A stretch of 64,000 nt of DNA from Micromonospora sp. CP22 (lineage in GTDB: Bacteria > Actinomycetota > Actinomycetes > Mycobacteriales > Micromonosporaceae): positions 62,001 to 126,000 of the forward strand of contig NZ_VCJO01000010.1 in assembly GCF_009712475.1 (NCBI RefSeq). Reading direction: 5' to 3'. The notes beneath the pieces are model-generated. The model made no database searches and was not told where the DNA came from. It worked only from the letters and a program-made list of their open reading frames with translations. The position numbers and the translations under genes are program-made. Positions 16,493-24,551 of this stretch are shown here, piece by piece (the stretch's first letter is position 1; each line of letters starts with the position of its first letter).

Positions 16493-17032
16493 ATGCTCGA
16501 CCCGCTCGACCGACTCGCCGACATCCCCGGCGTCCGGGAACGGCTTGACGACACCGAACTCGACCTGATCGACCAGGCCCGGCAGGCCGGTGCGACCTGG
16601 AACCAGATCGCCGAGGCCCTCGGCCTGGGCAGTCGGCAGGCCGCCGAACAGCGCCGCCAGCGGCTGGCCGCCGCGCGACGAGCCCGCCGCGCGATGTCCG
16701 ACCGGGGTTGGCCCGCCGCGACCGGATGCCGTCGTACCCCTCCCCCGTGCCGGCCGGTCAGCCCGGCTGACCCGCACGACGACCTCGGAGCGGGTGCACC
16801 GTACTCGTCGACGGTGCCGGTGGGTCGTCAGACGCGATCGAAGGTGATGTCGAAGTCCTTCCGCCAGGACGTGCCCCGGTCCTCGGACGCCTCCCAGCGG
16901 CCGACGATCCGGTCCTGTTCGACCTCGGCGACGAACCGCTGGTGGAAGTCCGGGTCCTCGCGGATCAACGTCCAGCGGCCACCGTCGAAGGTCATGGCGA
17001 ACTCGCGGCAGACACCACGGCCGTCCTGGTAG
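16493..17032 (+). CDS. Small helix-turn-helix protein with a probably degenerate tail
   Basis: Residues 1-68 look genuine: PLDRLADIPGVRERLDDTEL, then a helix-turn-helix in GATWNQIAEALGLGSRQAAEQ and a basic stretch. After about residue 75 the sequence becomes Pro/Ser/Arg-rich, and the last 205 bp lie antisense to the conserved gene at 16828-17271. The open frame ends at 17032, but the true functional product is probably only the HTH part. The rest may be a decayed C-terminal domain. It is preceded by a leaderless promoter embedded in a palindrome. Confidence 0.45.
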   Translation: MLDPLDRLADIPGVRERLDDTELDLIDQARQAGATWNQIAEALGLGSRQAAEQRRQRLAAARRARRAMSDRGWPAATGCRRTPPPCRPVSPADPHDDLGAGAPYSSTVPVGRQTRSKVMSKSFRQDVPRSSDASQRPTIRSCSTSATNRWWKSGSSRINVQRPPSKVMANSRQTPRPSW

Positions 17033-17271
17033 AGCGCGACGAACCGGTCGTTCGCGTCGCTACGGCCGAGCACGAGACCCATCTCGGAACGCGGCCCATC
17101 GCCTCCCTCGATCTCCGACCGTACGACCAGGAGCGACTCGCCGAGCCACTCGACTGTGGTGGTGCCCGACATTTCGGCACCCGACGTATCGAGGAAGACC
17201 GCATTCGAAATGGTCGTCGTCCATGCGCCGACGAGGCCGCCGAGCCTCGCCATCTCGGTGTTGCGCATCAT
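16828..17271 (-). CDS. DUF1579-like lipocalin/beta-barrel protein
   Basis: 147 residues from ATG 17271; ATG 17268 or TTG 17280 are alternatives, and no strong ribosome site is visible. The pattern is one of alternating beta-strands: LVGAWTTTISNAV, TTTVEWLGESLLVVRSEIE, FVALYQDGRGVCREFAMTFDGGRWTLIR, RIVGRWEASEDRGTSWRKDFDITF. This matches small barrel proteins that bind a ligand or measure residual activity (DUF1579 group). No catalytic residues are evident. It is convergent with, and overlaps, the HTH frame on the other strand. Confidence 0.65.
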   Translation of the reverse strand: MMRNTEMARLGGLVGAWTTTISNAVFLDTSGAEMSGTTTVEWLGESLLVVRSEIEGGDGPRSEMGLVLGRSDANDRFVALYQDGRGVCREFAMTFDGGRWTLIREDPDFHQRFVAEVEQDRIVGRWEASEDRGTSWRKDFDITFDRV

Positions 17272-17432
17272 TGCATCCAATCGTTGCGCGTGCTCGAACG
17301 CGCCGCCGACAAACGGCGGCGCGACGCGGGCCGGCTGCGGGGATCCACAGTACGGGGCCGGATGTTGAGCCGCTCGTGACGGTCCAGGTACCGACCGATG
17401 GTCGCACGGACGTCAGGCTGTCGCGGCCCGGC

Positions 17433-17618
17433 TCACTGCGGCGCGGCGGCCGTCTCCTCAGCGTCCTGCGCCCAGTCGACGGCACCGCTGGCGGTCAAGA
17501 CTCCGATCTGCGGCGCGCCGCTGTCGGGGCGGGCGTCGTCGAAGGCCGGAACTCCGCCGGTGATGGTGCCGACCGCGACGGCGGGAGCCGGGCGGTCCGG
17601 ATCCACCAGCACTCGCAC
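17433..17618 (-). CDS. Possible small protein or gene remnant
   Basis: A 61-residue frame with high third-position GC (about 85%), beginning with a GTG directly after an in-frame TGA and lacking a Shine-Dalgarno sequence. Its sequence (PAVAVGTITGGVPAFDDA...IGVLTASGAVDWAQDAEE) reads like protein but matches nothing I recognise. It may be the truncated end of an older gene. The rest of the gap between 17272 and 17705 holds only the htpG terminator. Confidence 0.25.
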   Translation of the reverse strand: MRVLVDPDRPAPAVAVGTITGGVPAFDDARPDSGAPQIGVLTASGAVDWAQDAEETAAAPQ

Positions 17619-17647
17619 TCATGCCGACGAGAGAGACCCGGCCCGCT

Positions 17648-17676
17648 GCCGGGATCGGGTCGGTGCCGATCCCGGC
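17648..17676 (-). terminator. htpG terminator hairpin
   Basis: An 11-bp perfect stem (GCCGGGATCGG with its complement, 7-nt loop) starting 30 nt beyond the htpG stop. No U-tract. Confidence 0.6.
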
Positions 17677-17705
17677 GGCGGGCGCGATTCTCGACAGTGC
17701 TCCGG

Positions 17706-19622
17706 CTACAGGGTGCGGGCGAGGCGGTCGGCGAGGATCCGGGCGAAGCGCGACGGGTCGGCCAGGTCACCGCCCTCGGCGAGCAGCGCGGTGCCGTAGA
17801 GCAGCTCGGCGGTCTCGGCCAGGGAGTCACCCGACTCGCCCTGCTCGTGCGCCTTGCGCAGGCCGGTGACCAGCGGGTGGGTCGGGTTGATCTCCAGGAT
17901 GCGCTTCACCTTCGGCACCTCCTGCCCCATCGCCCGGTACATCTTCTCCAGCGTCGGGGTCAGGTCGTGGGCGTCGCCCACCACGCAGGCCGGTGAGGTG
18001 GTCAACCGGGACGACAGCCGGACCTCCTTGACCGAGTCGGCCAGCACCTCGCTCATCCAGCTGAGCAGGTCGGCGTACTCGGTGCGCTGCCGCTCGCGTT
18101 CGGCCTCGGCCTCGGTGCGCTCCTGCTCGGTGTCCAGGTCGACCTGCCCCTTGGCGATCGAGCGCAGCGTCTTGCCGTCGTAGCTGCCGACCCGCTCGAC
18201 CCAGACCTCGTCCACCGGGTCGGTGAGCAGCAGCACCTCGTAGCCCTTGGCGCGGAACGCCTCCATGTGCGGGGAGTTCTCGATGGTGGCCCGGTTCTCG
18301 CCGGTGGCGTAGTAGATGTCGGTCTGCCCCTCGCGCATCCGGTCGACGTAACCGGCGAGGTCGGTCAACTCGGCCGGGTCGTGGGTGGAGGCGACCGACA
18401 GGATCTCCAGCAGGGTGTCCTTGTTGTCGGTGTCCTCGATCAGCCCCTCCTTGACCACCGGCCCGAACTCGGTCCAGAAGGTGCGGTACCGCTCCGGCTG
18501 GTCGGCCTTGAGGTCCTTGACCGTGGCGAGCACCTTCTTGACCAGGCGGCGGCGTACGGCCCGGATCTGCCGGTCCTGCTGGAGGATCTCCCGGGAGATG
18601 TTCAGCGACAGGTCGTGGGCGTCCACCACGCCCTTGATGAAGCGCAGGTAGTTGGGCATCAGCGCGTCGCAGTCGTCCATGATGAACACGCGCTTGACGT
18701 ACAACTGCACGCCTCGACGCCCCTGCGGGGAGAACAGGTCCAGCGGCGCGTGGGTGGGGATGAACAGCAGCGCCTCGTACTCGAAGGTCCCCTCCCCCCG
18801 CATGTGGATGGTCTCCAGCGGGTCCGCCCAGTCGTGGCTGACGTGCTTGTAGAACTCGTGGTACTCGGCCGGCTCGACCTCGCCGCGCGGACGGGCCCAC
18901 AGCGCCTTCATCGAGTTGAGCGTCACCGTCTCGGTGGTGGCCGGGGCGTCGTCCGCGCCGGGACGTTCGACGGTCATCCGGATCGGGTGGGCGATGAAGT
19001 CGGAGTAGCGCTTGACGATCTCCCGGATCGTCCACTCCGCCGTGTAGTCGTGCAGGTTGTCCTCGGCGTCGGCGGGCTTGAGGTGCAGGGTGACCGCCGT
19101 GCCCTGGGGCGCCTCGTCGAGATCGGTGATGGTGTAGGTGCCCTCGCCGGAGGACTCCCAGCGCGTACCGCCGGTCTCACCGGCCCGCCGGGTGACCAGC
19201 TCGACCCGGTCGGCGACCATGAACGCGGCGTAGAAGCCGACCCCGAACTGACCGATCAGCTCCTGCGACGCGCCGGCGTCCTTCGCCTCACGCAGTTGGC
19301 GCAGCAGCTCGGCGGTGCCGGACTTGGCGATGGTGCCGATGACGGAGACCACCTCGTCGCGGCTCATGCCGATGCCGTTGTCCCGCACGGTGAGGGTACG
19401 GGCGTCCCGGTCGACCTCGATGGCGATGTGCAGGTCGTCGGTGTCGACGGCGAGATCCTTGTCGACCATCGACGCCAGGCGCAGCTTGTCCAGCGCGTCC
19501 GAGGCGTTCGAGATCAACTCTCGGAGGAAGACGTCCTTGTTCGAGTAGATCGAGTGCACCATGAGCCGGAGCAACTGACGCGCCTCGGCCTGGAACTCCA
19601 ACGTCTCGGCCCGGTCGTTCAC
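17706..19622 (-). CDS. htpG: Molecular chaperone HtpG (Hsp90)
   Basis: 638 residues, a normal length, with a GTG start behind AAGGAC. The N-terminal GHKL ATPase has VHSIYSNKDVFLRELISNAS, DNGIGMSRDE and GQFGVGFYAAFMVAD; the middle domain has FIMDDCDALMPNYLRFIKGVVD and LNISREILQQ. The C-terminal dimerisation domain ends HPLVTGLRKAHEQ followed by a helical tail. It is a cytosolic ATP-dependent chaperone with a general stress role. It stands alone as a transcription unit with its own downstream hairpin. Confidence 0.98.
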   Translation of the reverse strand: MNDRAETLEFQAEARQLLRLMVHSIYSNKDVFLRELISNASDALDKLRLASMVDKDLAVDTDDLHIAIEVDRDARTLTVRDNGIGMSRDEVVSVIGTIAKSGTAELLRQLREAKDAGASQELIGQFGVGFYAAFMVADRVELVTRRAGETGGTRWESSGEGTYTITDLDEAPQGTAVTLHLKPADAEDNLHDYTAEWTIREIVKRYSDFIAHPIRMTVERPGADDAPATTETVTLNSMKALWARPRGEVEPAEYHEFYKHVSHDWADPLETIHMRGEGTFEYEALLFIPTHAPLDLFSPQGRRGVQLYVKRVFIMDDCDALMPNYLRFIKGVVDAHDLSLNISREILQQDRQIRAVRRRLVKKVLATVKDLKADQPERYRTFWTEFGPVVKEGLIEDTDNKDTLLEILSVASTHDPAELTDLAGYVDRMREGQTDIYYATGENRATIENSPHMEAFRAKGYEVLLLTDPVDEVWVERVGSYDGKTLRSIAKGQVDLDTEQERTEAEAERERQRTEYADLLSWMSEVLADSVKEVRLSSRLTTSPACVVGDAHDLTPTLEKMYRAMGQEVPKVKRILEINPTHPLVTGLRKAHEQGESGDSLAETAELLYGTALLAEGGDLADPSRFARILADRLARTL

Positions 19623-19756
19623 ACCAAGTCCTTTCCGATCGTCGCCACGGTTGTTCGCGGAAAGGATACGAGCCGTCGCGCTGCGCGTGCCTCAGGTGGT
19701 CGGTGGACGGATGCCGACGGAGAACGGACCCACCCGGTCGGGGCCCGGGACAGCCG

Positions 19757-19791
19757 GACGCCGCCCGCCCCGGGACGGGACGGGCGGCGTC
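19757..19791 (-). terminator. Terminator after the first GlsB-like gene
   Basis: GACGCCGCCCG (19757-19767) pairs perfectly with 19781-19791 around a 13-nt loop. It lies 11 nt beyond the minus-strand stop at 19802. Confidence 0.6.
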
Positions 19792-19801
19792 GCAGCGATG
19801 G

Positions 19802-20071
19802 TCAGCGGCGGCGACGGCCGTAGGTACCGGCGACCAGCGATACGCCGACGGCGGCGAAGGCGATCTGGATGAACAACTCGATCCAGTCGATGCCGGCGGT
19901 GTCGTCGACACCGAGCACCCCGGCGACCAGCGTGCCGAGGATCGCGGCGACGACACCGATCAGAATGGTCAGCAGGATCGGGATGCGCTGACGACCCGGT
20001 ACGACGAGCCGACCGAGGGCGCCGATGATCAGACCGATGATGATTGCGGTGAAGAAGCCACTGATTTCCAC
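19802..20071 (-). CDS. GlsB/YeaQ/YmgE-family stress membrane protein (copy 1)
   Basis: 89 residues with three membrane helices: FFTAIIIGLIIGALGRLVVPG with the family's GRLVxPG turn, ILLTILIGVVAAILGTLVAGV, and IELFIQIAFAAVGVSLVAG. Ends in RRRR, giving positive charge to the cytoplasmic side. Transglycosylase-associated (PF04226) proteins are induced by envelope and general stress. A second copy is at 23526-23795. The region upstream of this gene carries the same direct-repeat motif as the divergent promoter of the two-component system. Confidence 0.88.
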   Translation of the reverse strand: MEISGFFTAIIIGLIIGALGRLVVPGRQRIPILLTILIGVVAAILGTLVAGVLGVDDTAGIDWIELFIQIAFAAVGVSLVAGTYGRRRR

Positions 20072-20159
20072 GAGAGCGTCCCTCCGACGTCCGAGTTGAG
20101 CGTCAGTGTGTTGCCCTACCCTGTCGGGCTGTCAAACCCCACCACCGGCCTCCGTCGGC

Positions 20160-20182
20160 TTTGTCACGCAACCGTCGCGCAA
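20160..20182. promoter_or_regulatory. Candidate response-regulator site upstream of GlsB copy 1
   Basis: TTTGTCACGCAACCGTC is shared (16 of 17) with 22940-22956. Here it continues into a direct repeat, GTCACGCAA (20163-20171) and GTCGCGCAA (20174-20182), with 11-bp period, the form bound by OmpR-type regulators. It is 89 bp upstream of GlsB copy 1. Confidence 0.5.
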
Positions 20183-20208
20183 TCGCAGAAGACCCGTCAT
20201 CCGGATGC

Positions 20209-20844
20209 TCAACGAGGGTTGATCAGTACCGCGTAGTCGGCTGCGGTGAGCGGCCCCGAGGAGAGCGAGCCGTCCGCCCGGGGGACGCTCAACGGCGCGC
20301 CACCCTCCAGGAACAGCACCGCCTCGACGTCGGTCCGCGCGGTCAGCGTACAGACGATCTGCCCGTACGCCAGCCGTCCGTCACTGCGGCCGGTGTCCAC
20401 GGCGGTCAGCACGACGGTGACCCGGGCCACCCCGTCGACGAGTTCGACCACCGCGCTGGTGAAGGCTCCCGGCAGGGCGCTGGTCAGCCCGTCGTCGCGC
20501 TCGGCGGGGGTCGGCCCGGCCAGCAGGCCACGTAGTTGCGCGTCGACCTCGGACACCTGGTCGACCCGGCGGATCACCGGCACCAGCCGGTCGTCGCTGG
20601 CGAAGTAGAGCATCTCGGTCACCGCGCCGGTCTCGGCGGCCGTGGGGGCCGCACTGGCGCTGGCCGGGAAGGGCACCGGCGGTGGGGTGACCGTGCGGGG
20701 CCGGTCCTCGCCGGGTACGCCGCAGGCACCGAGCAGCAGGAGCGCCACGGCGGCCACCGCCGCAGCCCGGACGGCGAGGCCGGACCGGACGGCGTGCCGG
20801 GACCGGGCGACGTACTCGCGGCGGCCTGGGGCGGTACGGGTCAC
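20209..20844 (-). CDS. Lipoprotein with GerMN domain
   Basis: 211 residues with a GTG start overlapping the sensor-kinase stop by 4 bp (GTGA). A basic N-terminus precedes the lipoprotein signal VAAVAALLLLGAC-like segment with lipidated Cys near 41. After a Pro-rich linker, residues about 75-205 form a GerMN domain (VTEMLYFASDDRLVPVIRRV, QLRGLLAGPTPAERDDGLTSALP, VELVDGVARVTVVL, YGQIVCTLTARTDVEAVLFLEGG). GerMN domains also occur in LpqB, the lipoprotein encoded with MtrA-MtrB, so this protein may modulate the adjacent sensor kinase from outside the membrane. Confidence 0.85.
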   Translation of the reverse strand: MTRTAPGRREYVARSRHAVRSGLAVRAAAVAAVALLLLGACGVPGEDRPRTVTPPPVPFPASASAAPTAAETGAVTEMLYFASDDRLVPVIRRVDQVSEVDAQLRGLLAGPTPAERDDGLTSALPGAFTSAVVELVDGVARVTVVLTAVDTGRSDGRLAYGQIVCTLTARTDVEAVLFLEGGAPLSVPRADGSLSSGPLTAADYAVLINPR

Positions 20845-22196
20845 GAGATGCTCCCGGGCAGGGTGACGCGGAACCGGGCACCACCCTCGGGGCGGTCGCT
20901 GACCGAGGCTTCCCCACCGTGCGCGGCGGCATGCTGGGCCACCAGCGCCAGTCCCAGGCCGGTGCCGTCACCACCACCGCGATAGTTGGCCGCCCGACCA
21001 CGGACGAAACGATCGAAGATCACCTCACGGTCCTCCATCGGCACTCCCGGGCCCTCGTCGTCTATCTCGATCACACCCGTGTCGGTCGCGTGGGACAGCC
21101 GCACCGCGATCGGTCCGGCACCGTACCGCTCGGCGTTGTCGAGCAGATTGGTCAACATCTGGGTGACCCGGCGACGGTCCACCCACCAGGTCGCGGGTGT
21201 CCCCTCCGCCACCTGCACCATCGACTCCGGCAGGTCCCGGCCCTGGCACGCCTGCCGGGCCAACTCCGGCAGGTCCACCGGTTCCCGGTGCACCGGCTGA
21301 TCGCCACGAGCCAGGTCCAGCAGGTCGTTGACCAGCCGCTGGAAGCGGTCGATCTCGTCGGCGACCAGCCGGGCCGCGGTGGCGGTCCGCTCGTCCTGGT
21401 TCTCCCGACGGCGGGCGAGCACACTGGCCGCCGCGGCGAGCGTCTGCAACGGCGAGCGCAACTCGTGGCTGACGTCGGCGGCGAAGCGCCGGTCCCGGTC
21501 GATCCGCCCGGCCAACTCGTCGACCATCCGGTTGAAGGAGGTGGACAGGCGGGTCAGGTCCGGATCGGTGTCCGGGGCGAGTCGGGTGGTGAAGTCCCCG
21601 GCCGCGATCCGCCCGGCGGCGTCGGCGACGGCGGTCAGCGGGCGCAGCCCGTGCCGGGTGGCGTACCAGCCGAGGGCCGCCCCCGATCCGGCCACCATGA
21701 TCGCCACCGCGGTCAGCGCCAGCGCCAGCACCTGGAAGGTCTGCTCCAGCTCCCGCAGCGAGGCGATCTCGTAGAACGCGGTCGACTCGGACAGCGGCAC
21801 GCCGACCAGCATCACCGGGTGGTCGTTGACGCGGACCCGCTGCACCGCCGGCTCGCCCGCCGCGACCAGCTCCTGCAGCCGGGTCGGCACGACGCTGGTG
21901 AGCCCGTTGTCGGCGCTGCGGGCGTACCACTCGCCGTTGAGCAGCACCAGCGGTCGCCGCCCGGTGCCGGTGTCCAGCGCCCGGAGCGCCTCGGCGACGT
22001 CCGGGTTCTCGGCGTTCAGCCCGGCGTGGACCACCGCCGCGTCGTAGTACGCCGCGCGCAGCAGGGTGCGTTCCCGCTCGTCGAGCAGGGTGCGGCGGGT
22101 CAGCTCGTACGACACCAGGGCCATCGAGGCGGACAGCAGCAACGCACCGATCGCGAACGCGGCGGTGACCCGGGCACGCAGTCCGAGGCGTCTCAT
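20841..22196 (-). CDS. Sensor histidine kinase (HAMP, HisKA)
   Basis: 451 residues from ATG 22196, overlapping the regulator stop (ATGA). Membrane helices at about 9-30 and 155-178 bracket a 120-residue extracellular sensor. Then come HAMP (about 178-232), HisKA with DVSHELRSPLQTL (phospho-acceptor His244) and a GHKL ATPase with TNLLDNAERYG, DDEGPGVP and GTGLGLALVAQHAAAHGG. It is encoded between the OmpR-type regulator and the GerMN lipoprotein, an order like MtrA-MtrB-LpqB, though the sequence does not look like MtrB. It presumably senses an envelope signal. Confidence 0.93.
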   Translation of the reverse strand: MRRLGLRARVTAAFAIGALLLSASMALVSYELTRRTLLDERERTLLRAAYYDAAVVHAGLNAENPDVAEALRALDTGTGRRPLVLLNGEWYARSADNGLTSVVPTRLQELVAAGEPAVQRVRVNDHPVMLVGVPLSESTAFYEIASLRELEQTFQVLALALTAVAIMVAGSGAALGWYATRHGLRPLTAVADAAGRIAAGDFTTRLAPDTDPDLTRLSTSFNRMVDELAGRIDRDRRFAADVSHELRSPLQTLAAAASVLARRRENQDERTATAARLVADEIDRFQRLVNDLLDLARGDQPVHREPVDLPELARQACQGRDLPESMVQVAEGTPATWWVDRRRVTQMLTNLLDNAERYGAGPIAVRLSHATDTGVIEIDDEGPGVPMEDREVIFDRFVRGRAANYRGGGDGTGLGLALVAQHAAAHGGEASVSDRPEGGARFRVTLPGSIS

Positions 22197-22882
22197 CGTT
22201 GCAGCTTGTAGCCCAGGCCGCGCAGCGTGACCAGGTGCCGGGGGTTGGCCGGATCCGCCTCGATCTTCTGCCGCAGCCGACCGACGTGCACGTCGACCAG
22301 CCGTTCGTCGCCGCTGTCGTACCCCCAGACGCGGCTGAGCAGTTGTTGGCGCGAGAGCACCCGGCCGGCGTGCTCGGCCAGCTCGCACAGCAGCCGGAAC
22401 TCGGTCCGGGTGACCGCGACCGCCTCGCCGGAGCGGCGCACCTCCCCCGCCTCCGGGCTGACCTCCAGGTCACCGAAGGTGAGCACCGGCACCGGCTCCG
22501 GGCCGTCCTGCGCGGTCACGGTGCGGCCCCGGCGGCGCAGGGCGCGCAGCCGGGCGGTCAGTTCCTTGATCGCCACCGGCTTCACCACGTAGTCGTCGGC
22601 ACCGGCCTCCAGCGCGGCGACGATGTCATGCGTGTCGTCGCGGGCGCTGACCACGACGATCGGCACGTCGTCGTCGCGGCGCAACTGGCGGATGCCCTCG
22701 AAGCCGTCGATGCCGGGCAGCATCAGGTCGACCAGGACGTAGTCGGCGGGATCCCGACGCTGCATCCGCAGCCCCTCCTCGGCGGTGGCCGCACCCCGGG
22801 CCTCGTAGCCCTCGTCCTCCAGCGCGAGCAGCAACGCCAACCGGATCCGGTCGTCGTCCTCGATCACCAGTACCGCTGTCAT
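22193..22882 (-). CDS. OmpR/PhoB-family response regulator
   Basis: 229 residues. The receiver domain has acidic EDD at 8-10, phospho-acceptor Asp52 in VLVDLMLPG, Ser in VVSARDD and Lys in DDYVVKPVAI. The C-terminal winged helix (about 130-229) has EFRLLCELAEHAGRVLSRQQ, LLSRVWGY, VDVHVGRLRQKIE and LVTLRGLGYKL. First gene of the regulator-kinase-lipoprotein operon and divergent from the STAS gene. The motif at 22940-22966 in the shared promoter region suits autoregulation. Confidence 0.95.
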   Translation of the reverse strand: MTAVLVIEDDDRIRLALLLALEDEGYEARGAATAEEGLRMQRRDPADYVLVDLMLPGIDGFEGIRQLRRDDDVPIVVVSARDDTHDIVAALEAGADDYVVKPVAIKELTARLRALRRRGRTVTAQDGPEPVPVLTFGDLEVSPEAGEVRRSGEAVAVTRTEFRLLCELAEHAGRVLSRQQLLSRVWGYDSGDERLVDVHVGRLRQKIEADPANPRHLVTLRGLGYKLQR

Positions 22883-22939
22883 ACCGGAATCATCCCCAAG
22901 CCCTCACCACCGGGCCAACCGCGACCGGCATCCGGGTGT

Positions 22940-22966
22940 TTTGTCACGCAACTGTCATCGGTCCGC
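22940..22966. promoter_or_regulatory. Candidate response-regulator site in the divergent promoter region
   Basis: TTTGTCACGCAACTGTC matches the motif at 20160-20176 at 16 of 17 bases. It contains GTCACGCAA followed 11 bp later by the weaker GTCATCGGT. Positioned 58 bp upstream of the regulator gene and 80 bp upstream of the STAS gene, it could control both directions. Confidence 0.5.
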
Positions 22967-23035
22967 GAATTGGCCGCCAACCCCGCTGGGCAGGGTGAGA
23001 GCCATTCGGAGACAGCAGGAGAGGGGGTCTTCGCC

Positions 23036-23479
23036 GTGACCGCACCACGACGCCCCGAGTGCTCGGTGCCGCTGGTGGAGGTGTCCATCACCGAGTTCGA
23101 CCTGGCCTGCCTACCGGAGACCGGCGCGGTCCTCGACCAGCTCCTGGCGCTGCGCCCCCAGCAGATCGTGATCGACCTGGCCGGCTGCCGGCACATCGAC
23201 GCCGCCGCCATCGGCCTGCTGCTCGACGTGCACCGCCGGATGGTCCGTGCCGGCGGCGTGCTGGCGGTACGCAATCCGAACCCGCGCATCACCCGCATCC
23301 TGCAGACCGCCCGGCTGGACCAGATCCTGCCGGTGCACACCGACGCGGCCGCCGCGGCCGCCCCGGTCACCGAGGTCGGCCCCACACCGGCCGACGTCAC
23401 ACCCGGCGTGACACCGCCGACGGGCACGGTGCCGAGGGCCGTCGCGTACGGCCGCGCCGCCGTCACCGCGCGCACCTGA
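23036..23479 (+). CDS. STAS-domain anti-sigma-factor antagonist
   Basis: 147 residues from GTG 23036, with GAGGGGG about 9 nt upstream. The STAS fold covers about residues 8-100: QIVIDLAGCRHIDAAAIGLLLDVHRRM, then GGVLAVRNPNPRITRIL. The phospho-acceptor position of SpoIIAA-type proteins (DSSG) reads DAAA here, so the usual serine is replaced by alanine and phosphorylation control may be absent. The C-terminal 45 residues are a Pro/Thr-rich tail with PADVTPG, a phrase echoed in the second STAS protein. First gene of the plus-strand half of the stress island. Confidence 0.8.
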   Translation: MTAPRRPECSVPLVEVSITEFDLACLPETGAVLDQLLALRPQQIVIDLAGCRHIDAAAIGLLLDVHRRMVRAGGVLAVRNPNPRITRILQTARLDQILPVHTDAAAAAAPVTEVGPTPADVTPGVTPPTGTVPRAVAYGRAAVTART

Positions 23480-23525
23480 CCCGCCATCGCAGCCGACGCA
23501 TCAGACCGCGAGCACAAGGAGCAGC

Positions 23526-23795
23526 ATGACCAGCGCCGGGATCGTCACGGCCCTCGCCATCGGCCTTGCCGTCGGTGCGCTGGGGCGGTTGGTCCTGCCC
23601 GGCCGTCCGAGCGTGCCGCTGTGGCTCACCATGACCATCGGCGCCGTTGCCGCGCTGCTCGGCGCCATCACCGCCTGGCTCGCCGGTGTGCAGGGCTTCA
23701 GCCTGGTGGGCCTGGTCGTGCAGGCCGGGCTCGCGGCCGTCGCCGTGGTCGTCGCGGTGGCCACCACCGGTAAGGAACACTCCGACTCCCGGTGA
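23526..23795 (+). CDS. GlsB/YeaQ/YmgE-family stress membrane protein (copy 2)
   Basis: 89 residues, the same length as copy 1 and clearly homologous: IVTALAIGLAVGALGRLVLPG, WLTMTIGAVAALLGAITAWLAG, then a third helix LVGLVVQAGLAAVAVVVAVA. The polar tail is KEHSDSR instead of RRRR. It lies 46 bp after the first STAS gene and 87 bp before the second, so one transcript is likely. Having two copies on opposite sides of the same two-component operon suggests local duplication and shared regulation. Confidence 0.88.
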   Translation: MTSAGIVTALAIGLAVGALGRLVLPGRPSVPLWLTMTIGAVAALLGAITAWLAGVQGFSLVGLVVQAGLAAVAVVVAVATTGKEHSDSR

Positions 23796-23882
23796 GGAGT
23801 CCGCACGGCGACGGCGTCCTTCGCCCGCCGCCCCGAGTCCCGTACCCCGGCCGAGCAGCCGTGGCACCGGAGAGGAAGCAGG

Positions 23883-24551
23883 ATGACCGTCGTACCGGAC
23901 GACAACCTGATGACCCTGATCTGCGACGTCTGCGGTGAGACCACCACCGGGAACGCCTGTGTGCTGCCCGACGCGGAGGTCGTCTGGACACTGGTCTCCG
24001 ACCACGGGTGGAGCGGTTCGCCGTTCGCCACCGGTCCCCACCGCTGCCCCCGGTGCAGTGCGTTGCCGCCGGGCGCCCCACCGCACGGCGACGGCGCCGG
24101 TGCTGCCGCGGAGCCGGCGGTGCCCGCCGACGGTGCGCTCGACCAGAACTCCGGCGAGGAGTTGCGGGCCGCGCTGCGGGCCGCGTACGACGTGAGCGGG
24201 ACGGTGGTGGTGGACCTGACCCGGGTCCAGGTCATCGACTCCGTCGGGCTGGGCATGCTGGTCCGGGCACACCGGGACGTCCGGGACCGGGGTGGGCGGC
24301 TCTGCCTCGCCGCGCCGTCGAGGTTCATCCGCACCGTGCTGCACACGATGAAGCTCGACGGGGTCTTCCCGATCTTCGACAGCCTCGACGTGGCCCTCGA
24401 CCAGTTGCGGGCGGCGGCGCTCCAGGACGCCCCCTCCGCCGGCATCCAACCGGTCGACGTGACACCGGCCGACGTGCCACGCCCCACCACCGAGGCCCGT
24501 GCCACGCCCAGCCCTCGCCGTCGCCGCCCGACCCGCCGCGTCTCCGTCTGA
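23883..24551 (+). CDS. Zinc-ribbon-STAS fusion, anti-sigma-factor antagonist
   Basis: 222 residues. The N-terminal 60 carry two Cys pairs, CDVCG (about 15) and CPRC (about 56), spaced like a zinc ribbon. Residues about 80-180 are a STAS domain with VVVDLTRVQVIDSVGLGMLVRAHR; here the phospho-acceptor-like DSVG keeps the serine. RGGRLCLAAPSRFIRTVLHTMKLDGVF completes the fold. The C-tail is basic and Pro-rich. Because the serine is intact here but missing in the first STAS protein, the two may be a switchable and a constitutive antagonist. The zinc ribbon could add redox or metal sensing. Confidence 0.82.
   Translation: MTVVPDDNLMTLICDVCGETTTGNACVLPDAEVVWTLVSDHGWSGSPFATGPHRCPRCSALPPGAPPHGDGAGAAAEPAVPADGALDQNSGEELRAALRAAYDVSGTVVVDLTRVQVIDSVGLGMLVRAHRDVRDRGGRLCLAAPSRFIRTVLHTMKLDGVFPIFDSLDVALDQLRAAALQDAPSAGIQPVDVTPADVPRPTTEARATPSPRRRRPTRRVSV

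Noticed and set aside
17827..19035. Second long frame within htpG (402 codons)
   Set aside because: A shadow frame with Arg/Gly/Pro-rich composition; the HtpG frame covers the same DNA with full family conservation.
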